Positions 22,294 to 27,500 of a stretch of DNA of 27,500 nucleotides are shown in pieces (positions within the stretch are counted from its first letter, which is position 1; each line of letters starts with the position of its first letter). The stretch lies in NCBI RefSeq assembly GCF_964340395.1, contig NC_135568.1, forward strand, positions 4,973,079 to 5,000,578, written 5' to 3'. Origin of the DNA: Glandiceps talaboti. Lineage: Eukaryota > Hemichordata > Enteropneusta > Spengelidae. The notes under the pieces are model-generated. The model did not search any database. It saw only the letters and a program-made list of their open reading frames with translations, and was not told the origin of the DNA. The position numbers and the translations under genes were made by a program.

Positions 22294-22387
22294 GCAACGC
22301 CTTGTATGCTGCCTTCATTTGCAACGTTGCTTAAAATCAAATATGATATAGCTATGATTATGAATGTCGACCATTGTATTATCAATG

Positions 22388-22517
22388 TATATATAAATAT
22401 GTATGTATGTATGTGTGTGTGTATGTATGTATGTATGTATGTATGTGTGTGTGTATGTATGTATGTATGTATGTATGTATGTATGTATGTATGTATGTGT
22501 GTGTGTGTGTATGTATG

Positions 22518-22551
<34 letters not shown>

Positions 22552-22619
22552 TGTGTGTGTGTGTATGTATGTATGTATGTATGTATGTATGTATGTATGT
22601 ATGTGTGTGTGTATGTATG

Positions 22620-22653
<34 letters not shown>

Positions 22654-22724
22654 TGTATGTATGTATGTATGTATGTATGTATGTATGTGTGTATTTATTT
22701 ATATATAATATATATGTATGTGTG

Positions 22725-22793
<69 letters not shown>

Positions 22794-22915
22794 ATATGTA
22801 TGTATATATATATATCAGATAATTATATGCAGATCCCAAATAATGTACAAATTAACATATATGTGTGTGTGTGTGTATAAAATAAATAAATAAATAGATA
22901 GATAGATAGATAGAT
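22388..22915. repeat. Compound microsatellite (TATG)n (TG)n (TA)n (GATA)n
   Basis: More than 500 bp of TATG repeats with TG and TATA interruptions, a TA run at about 22735-22784 and GATA repeats at the end. It lies in ZNF-C intron 1 and explains the length difference from the ZNF-B intron. The Tyr/Val/Cys-rich ORFs are artefacts. Confidence 0.97.
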
Positions 22916-23131
22916 AGATGATTCTCACTGGGGAGAACAGAGTTCAATGCAAATTAGCAGAGTGTCATATTTATGTTAGTGCTGTATGCATGGCTACACT
23001 GTGACAAACCCACTTGACCTTGTGGAATGATCCATGATGTGCATAATTAAGTCTCATACATGTGGTACATGTAGCTACATGTATTGTATGCAGTAAAGCA
23101 TGTTTTGTGTGAGATTCTTACCTTATAATTG

Positions 23132-23441
23132 CAGGGCTAGAAATTAAATTTTTTCATTGGTACCCGTCTTAAAGGGCTACCAATTTCAGAAAGTGGTAGC
23201 CCACGGATGGTGACCAATAGTCCCATACTCCTCAACTGAAAACAGAGTTCCTCTATTGGAAATATCATATGTGTTATCATGTGTGTTATTAAATTACTTT
23301 ATGACTGTAAATCATCTATCCTTTAAATATTTGCATAATCAGTGATAGCCTAAGTGGGCTACCATCTGCAAATTATCGTAGCGCCATGACAGGAATTGGT
23401 AGTCTTGGGACTCAGGACTCCTGTTAATATTTCAAGCCCTG
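23132..23441. mobile_element. hAT-like non-autonomous element, 310 bp
   Basis: Starts CAGGGCTAGAAATTAAA and ends with the inverse of CAGGGCTTGAAATATTAA. Inner arms share GGTAGCCCAC and ACCAATT. CAGGG-type termini of this form are typical of hAT elements. The expected 8-bp target duplication is not clear, so the assignment is tentative. No transposase. Confidence 0.7.
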
Positions 23442-24034
23442 TAGTGCATACATATACAACTACTAACATCATACCTTGATGAAGGAAACCTGTTACAAAC
23501 TGGGAAAGTAAAGTGAATTGGATTAATAATACTTGGCACAGCATTTTGGAAGTACAGAGACTTGTATTACATTCCATGGTTTGATAAGAGCACTCAGCTG
23601 TATGGCCTTTACATAATAGTTCAGATTCACAAACAAATTTCCAGTTCCCCTGGCCTTTCATGTACACATAAAGATGCCATAAAACTGTTATTATCAAACT
23701 ATGAAATGTAATCCTCTGCTGTTCAAACATGCTGTGTCAGTGTTATTAATCAATTTGTTTACTCTCTTTTGTTGTATTTTGTAATGTTCACTAACCATAG
23801 ACTTTACTTTCATGTACTATGGGTCTAATAGGTCCATTCATCCACTGTCTGATGTTGGCAGTTGTCACTATTTCATTTGATATGATAGCACCATAGAATT
23901 ACACAATGTTATATAAAATCATAATGATTTGGGGTATAACAGGTGTGTAGGAATGCTATAGAACATAGATACTTTAATTTTTCTCTGATAATGTAAAGAT
24001 ATTAGTCTAAATGCTATCATGTTTTTTTTTAACC
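23442..24034. other. ZNF-C intron, no recognised features
   Basis: AT-rich. A minus-strand ORF of 123 codons (23730-23359) runs into the hAT-like element and has no recognisable family. Confidence 0.45.
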
Positions 24035-24137
24035 TGAAGATCTCACCACTCACGTTCACATCTAGTCAAATGAATCAAGTGAAAATCTCGCTGACATGCT
24101 GACAAAAGTGTGAAGAGTGCATGTCAGTTGTAGTACA

Positions 24138-24205
<68 letters not shown>

Positions 24206-24236
24206 CCACACACACACACATACACATACACACACA
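24138..24236. repeat. Microsatellite (CA)n
   Basis: About 99 bp of CA repeats with a few interruptions, at the same relative place as 15782-15822. Confidence 0.97.
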
Positions 24237-24420
24237 TTGCAATTCATTCAAGATGCTGATATGCAAATTACAGTGTATGTATACATCATAGCACCACTTT
24301 CAAGTCAGAATGTAAGTCACATGTGGATGACATAACAGTAATTATTGGACTTGTTTAGATACAGCTGTTGGTGGTAATTTAAAATTTAGCATGAAATGTA
24401 TTTCTTCACACTGTATAATA
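24237..24420. repeat. Duplicated intron block, ZNF-C copy
   Basis: Copy of 15845-16017, including the ATGCAAAT octamer; contains a small insertion near 24335. Just upstream, 24035-24073 is an inverted match to 16018-16040 (CATTTGACTAGA then CGTGAGTGG), suggesting that each paralogue keeps one end of a larger repeat. Confidence 0.75.
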
Positions 24421-24425
24421 CTGTA

Positions 24426-24795
24426 CTAGTTCCAAACTGGTACAGTATTACGTATTGAAACTTCATTACGTCACCAGTCTTGTCAAGGCAATTATGAATG
24501 GTGTTAAATTGTGGTGCTCCCCTGTAGTGAGTAAAGTGCGAAGCGTGCAATTTAGTAGTAATCCATCACAAACTGACAGGCTGTTGTCATCGGACTGCAC
24601 TGATATGCAAATGTCCAACCAGGACTCCACATCCAGTCTGTTTAAACTAAAATCATGTGGGATGTAACAAAATCATTATGTTTATATGAACACGGTTGGA
24701 GTAAGCACAGAAATATGTGCTCGAACAACTGCCTTTACTAGACTGGTAAAGTAATGAAGTTTTTAATCTATAATACTGTACCAGTTTGGAACTAG
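24426..24795. mobile_element. MITE, 370 bp, with TIRs of about 68 bp
   Basis: The left end CTAGTTCCAAACTGGTACAG equals the reverse complement of the right end; the first 25 bp are identical and homology continues through AACTTCATTAC and ACCAGTCT to about 24493 and 24728. No coding capacity. It lies about 150 bp before the ZNF-C splice acceptor. Superfamily not assigned. A diverged left end of the same family forms the ZNF-B leader. Confidence 0.85.
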
Positions 24796-24854
24796 ACTAC
24801 TTTTGCAAATACCTTGGGTGACTAATCCCTGGAGTCCACCTTGAGTTATAAACA

Positions 24855-24945
24855 GAAGAGAGTACAGTTGTGCTACAATGCCATTGGCGCTATTTTCAAT
24901 ATAAGGAGAGATGTTTTCACTTTGTTTGATAATTTCTTCTTTCAG
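24855..24945 (+). other. Conserved intron end and acceptor of ZNF-C
   Basis: GTTGTGCTACAATGCCATTG and GCGCTATTTT match 5560-5594 of the ZNF-A intron. The acceptor TTTCTTCTTTCAG ends at 24945. This shows that ZNF-C keeps the ancestral intron end, which ZNF-B has lost. Confidence 0.6.
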
Positions 24946-24968
24946 GTAATCCTTGGTTTAAATCCGAT

Positions 24969-27500
24969 ATGGAAGGTTATCATTACAATCCAAGTTATAA
25001 TGTGCAGAGTTCTGCTGCTGATTGTGAAGCTGTCGCCATTGACTTGACCATAAATAAAATCTCCGAACAAAATGACAATAGCAAGTGTGGTGAGATTTCA
25101 ACAGTAGATAATTCTGAAAATGAAGTTATGAAACAAAATGGTGATATTACAAGTGCTGGGATGTTAACAGGGAACAACAATGAATTGACTGGACTACATA
25201 TTGGTAGTCAACATGTTGAGATGGAACACAGTGAAGTGAACGACTACAATGCCATGGAGGAAAACACAAATTGTCTGTTTGCTGATGATGATATTCTTAA
25301 AGCTATGTGTATACAAAACAAAGAATATGTTGCAACTACAGACAACATGCCATTGTTTACGGAGAGTGAAGAAATACTTGGTGAAGTGCAAAAGAAAGAA
25401 TGTGGTCAAAATGCAAAAAGTGGTCTAAAATTGCTGGGGAATGAGCAAGTACCAGGTGTGATGCAAAACAATGGATTTGGCCAAAACACAGAAAGTGGTC
25501 TACCATTGCGAGGTAGTGAAGAAGAACAAGTAGGTGTGGCACAAAACAAGGAATTTGACCAATATACAGGAAGTACTATCGCAGTGAAGGGTAGTGAACA
25601 AGTGCTTAGTGTTGAGCAAAAGAAAGAATTTGGCCAAAACACAGAAAGTACTATACCATTGCCAGATCATGAGCAAGTACAAGGTGTGGTAAAAAACAAG
25701 GATCTTGTCTCAAGTACAGAAAAGTCTCCATCATTCTTTGGTGGTGAACAATCAGATTTGGAACAAAATATTGATGAATTTACTATTTCAGGGAAATCTG
25801 AAATCTTGAACATAAAACAAGAACCCTTATCATCAGACATCACAGATGATGAAGGCGATACAATAAACTATACAAAACCCAAGACTTCGTGGACTCCAGT
25901 AGAGTTACTGACAAACCTTAAAAGACTAACAGAAACACTGAAAGAACAATCTGAAAAAGTACTCCAGCAACAAAAAGTCGAAAAAGAAATGAAAAGAAAT
26001 CGACGGGCAAAAGTACTACAAGGAACACCTTGTGAAGTATGCGGAAAGATTTTTCTTAATGCAACTAAAATGATGCGACACATGAAGTTCCATTATGTAG
26101 GTTCTGAATCTGATGAAGTCTTTAAATGTGAGCTGTGTTTTAAACATTTCACAAATAAATATGCTGTGCATTCACATGTAAAGACAGTTCACAATAGTGG
26201 TAGGCCATTTGAGTGTCTGAAATGTGATAAGTGCTTTGTATCGATCAAACTTCTTAAACAGCACATCAAATCTCATAATCCTGGGTTTAAGCCGAAGCAG
26301 TGTGGGTTGTGTTACAAGGTTTTTAAAAGTCGTAGGACATTGAGTCGACATAAAGTTGTACATATGGAGCAACGCCCCATCTATAAATGCAATGACTGTG
26401 ATAAAGAATTTTCAACCAGGGATGGTCTGGCTAAACACAGAAAGAATATACATGTAGTTACTACTTTCGTACCAAATGTGTTAAATGCAGATTCGGTAAA
26501 ACAGGATATGATTGGTGCAAATAGTATAAAACAGGAAGTGCTTGATACAGATTCTGTAAGACAGGATGTGATTGGTGCATATAGTATAAAACAAGAAGTG
26601 CTTGATACAGATCCTGTAACACAGGATATGATTGGTGCAGAAACTGTAAGACATGATGTGATTGGTGCTGAATCCAACTCACTTTTGAACCAGCATGCCG
26701 TCTCTCACACTGTAACTCAGCCAATACAGTGTGAGAAGTGCCATAAGGTCTTTAAAAGCAGTGATACGTTACGGAAACACAAAGTTGTGCACATGAAAGA
26801 GCGGCCTACATATAATTGTGCTGACTGTGAGAAGGTATTTACAACAAGAGACGGTCTGACTAAACACCGGAAGAATATACATTTAGCAACTGCTGTCTTG
26901 CAGGATGCAGATTTTGTAAGCCAGGCTATGATTGGTGCAAAACAAGAAATGATTAGTGGAGATTATGAAAGATGGCATGTGACTGGTGCAGATGCTACAA
27001 AAGAAGAAGTGGATAATTCAGACTCTGTAAGACAAGATATGATTGGTGCAGATACTAGGAAACAAGAAGTGGCTGGTTCAGATTCTGTAAGACAGGATAT
27101 GATTGGTGCAAGTCAAGAAGGGGATAGTGCAGACTCTGTAAGACCTGATATAATTGGTAAAAAACCATTTGAATGCCTTGGGTGCAACAAATATTTTGCA
27201 TCATACACACTTTTTAAACAGCATGCCAACTCTCACACTGGATCCCAGCCAAAACAATGTGAACAGTGTCATAAGATATTTAAAAGCAGTGAAACGTTAC
27301 GTAGACATAAAGTTGTACATATGGAGCAGCGTCCTATGTATAAATGCAATGACTGTGATAAGGTATTTTCAACAAAGGACGGTCTGGTTAAACATAGAAA
27401 GAATATACATTTTCGTACTGCTGTTGTTCAGGAAGGGCTAAGTGCGGATTCTGTAAGACAAGATTTGATTGGTGCAGATGCAACAAAACAGAAAGTGATT
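24969..27500 (+). CDS. ZNF-C: C2H2 protein, paralogue of ZNF-B (3' end off window)
   Basis: Open for 844 codons to the window edge, starting at the first ATG after acceptor 24945 (MEGYHYNPSYNVQSSAADCE). Residues 1-84 have no counterpart in ZNF-B; residue 85 aligns with ZNF-B Met1. Then five repeats of 25-26 residues (141-266), IKQEPLSSD around Lys283, the coiled coil and fingers 1-5 from about 354. The linker has one more repeat unit than ZNF-B and two IKQEVLDTD motifs. An in-frame loss of 123 nt removes the Cys pair of finger 6, leaving ESNSLLNQHAVSH. Finger 7 is intact here (CEKCHKVF). Fingers 8-11 follow, then a linker shorter by one unit. Every length difference checked from ZNF-B is a multiple of three, so the gene looks functional and not decayed. 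Confidence 0.93.
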   Translation, partial: MEGYHYNPSYNVQSSAADCEAVAIDLTINKISEQNDNSKCGEISTVDNSENEVMKQNGDITSAGMLTGNNNELTGLHIGSQHVEMEHSEVNDYNAMEENTNCLFADDDILKAMCIQNKEYVATTDNMPLFTESEEILGEVQKKECGQNAKSGLKLLGNEQVPGVMQNNGFGQNTESGLPLRGSEEEQVGVAQNKEFDQYTGSTIAVKGSEQVLSVEQKKEFGQNTESTIPLPDHEQVQGVVKNKDLVSSTEKSPSFFGGEQSDLEQNIDEFTISGKSEILNIKQEPLSSDITDDEGDTINYTKPKTSWTPVELLTNLKRLTETLKEQSEKVLQQQKVEKEMKRNRRAKVLQGTPCEVCGKIFLNATKMMRHMKFHYVGSESDEVFKCELCFKHFTNKYAVHSHVKTVHNSGRPFECLKCDKCFVSIKLLKQHIKSHNPGFKPKQCGLCYKVFKSRRTLSRHKVVHMEQRPIYKCNDCDKEFSTRDGLAKHRKNIHVVTTFVPNVLNADSVKQDMIGANSIKQEVLDTDSVRQDVIGAYSIKQEVLDTDPVTQDMIGAETVRHDVIGAESNSLLNQHAVSHTVTQPIQCEKCHKVFKSSDTLRKHKVVHMKERPTYNCADCEKVFTTRDGLTKHRKNIHLATAVLQDADFVSQAMIGAKQEMISGDYERWHVTGADATKEEVDNSDSVRQDMIGADTRKQEVAGSDSVRQDMIGASQEGDSADSVRPDIIGKKPFECLGCNKYFASYTLFKQHANSHTGSQPKQCEQCHKIFKSSETLRRHKVVHMEQRPMYKCNDCDKVFSTKDGLVKHRKNIHFRTAVVQEGLSADSVRQDLIGADATKQKVI

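Noticed and set aside
22285-22893. ORFs of 101-202 codons rich in YVCM
   Set aside because: Microsatellite translation in overlapping frames; no non-repeat domain.
23359-23730. 123-codon minus ORF
   Set aside because: Its C-terminal part is the inverted end of the hAT-like element, and no domain is recognisable. A real small gene cannot be fully excluded.

Overview
The window is eukaryotic, nuclear and metazoan. It has intron-split genes with GT/AG junctions, AATAAA signals, long microsatellites, several short inverted-repeat (MITE-like) elements and large C2H2 zinc-finger genes without a KRAB or BTB domain. An AT-rich marine invertebrate, perhaps a deuterostome, fits best. This is a judgement from style only; the species cannot be fixed from the sequence.

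Layout. (1) Positions 27-3527, minus strand: a complete seven-exon homologue of FAM133, a small basic, Ser/Lys-rich nuclear protein of unclear function. I assembled it by hand from exons of 24-105 nt that are too short to appear as long ORFs. Two large microsatellites lie in introns 1 and 2. (2) About 3530-3850: a head-to-head promoter region shared by FAM133 and the first zinc-finger gene. (3) 3850-8431, plus: zinc-finger gene ZNF-A (5'UTR exon, intron, one coding exon of 754 aa, 15 fingers). (4) 8432-13800: non-coding, with a 73-bp tandem repeat and three fold-back or TIR elements. (5) About 13818-20728, plus: ZNF-B (1299 aa, 24 fingers). (6) About 20898-27500, plus: ZNF-C, a close paralogue of ZNF-B, running off the right edge after 844 codons.

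The three zinc-finger genes form a tandem family. All share a 5'UTR exon, a promoter block, a short coiled coil before the fingers and the same finger order. ZNF-B and ZNF-C come from a recent duplication of a unit starting at a G-rich minisatellite. Amplification has acted at nested scales: whole genes, a three-finger module (one copy in ZNF-A, four in ZNF-B), a 25-residue N-terminal repeat (nine in ZNF-B, five in ZNF-C) and a 19-20-residue linker repeat that carries KQE motifs, several matching the SUMO consensus.

The most interesting points are the repeat-built architecture of ZNF-B and ZNF-C with SUMO-like motifs between finger modules; the replacement of the ZNF-B N-terminus by a MITE end that now lies directly before its start codon; the headless finger made by an in-frame deletion in ZNF-C; a 103-bp perfectly identical tract between the otherwise diverged ZNF-A and ZNF-B; and two reverse-complementary microsatellites flanking FAM133 exon 2. 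No tRNA, rRNA, CRISPR array or autonomous transposase gene was recognised.
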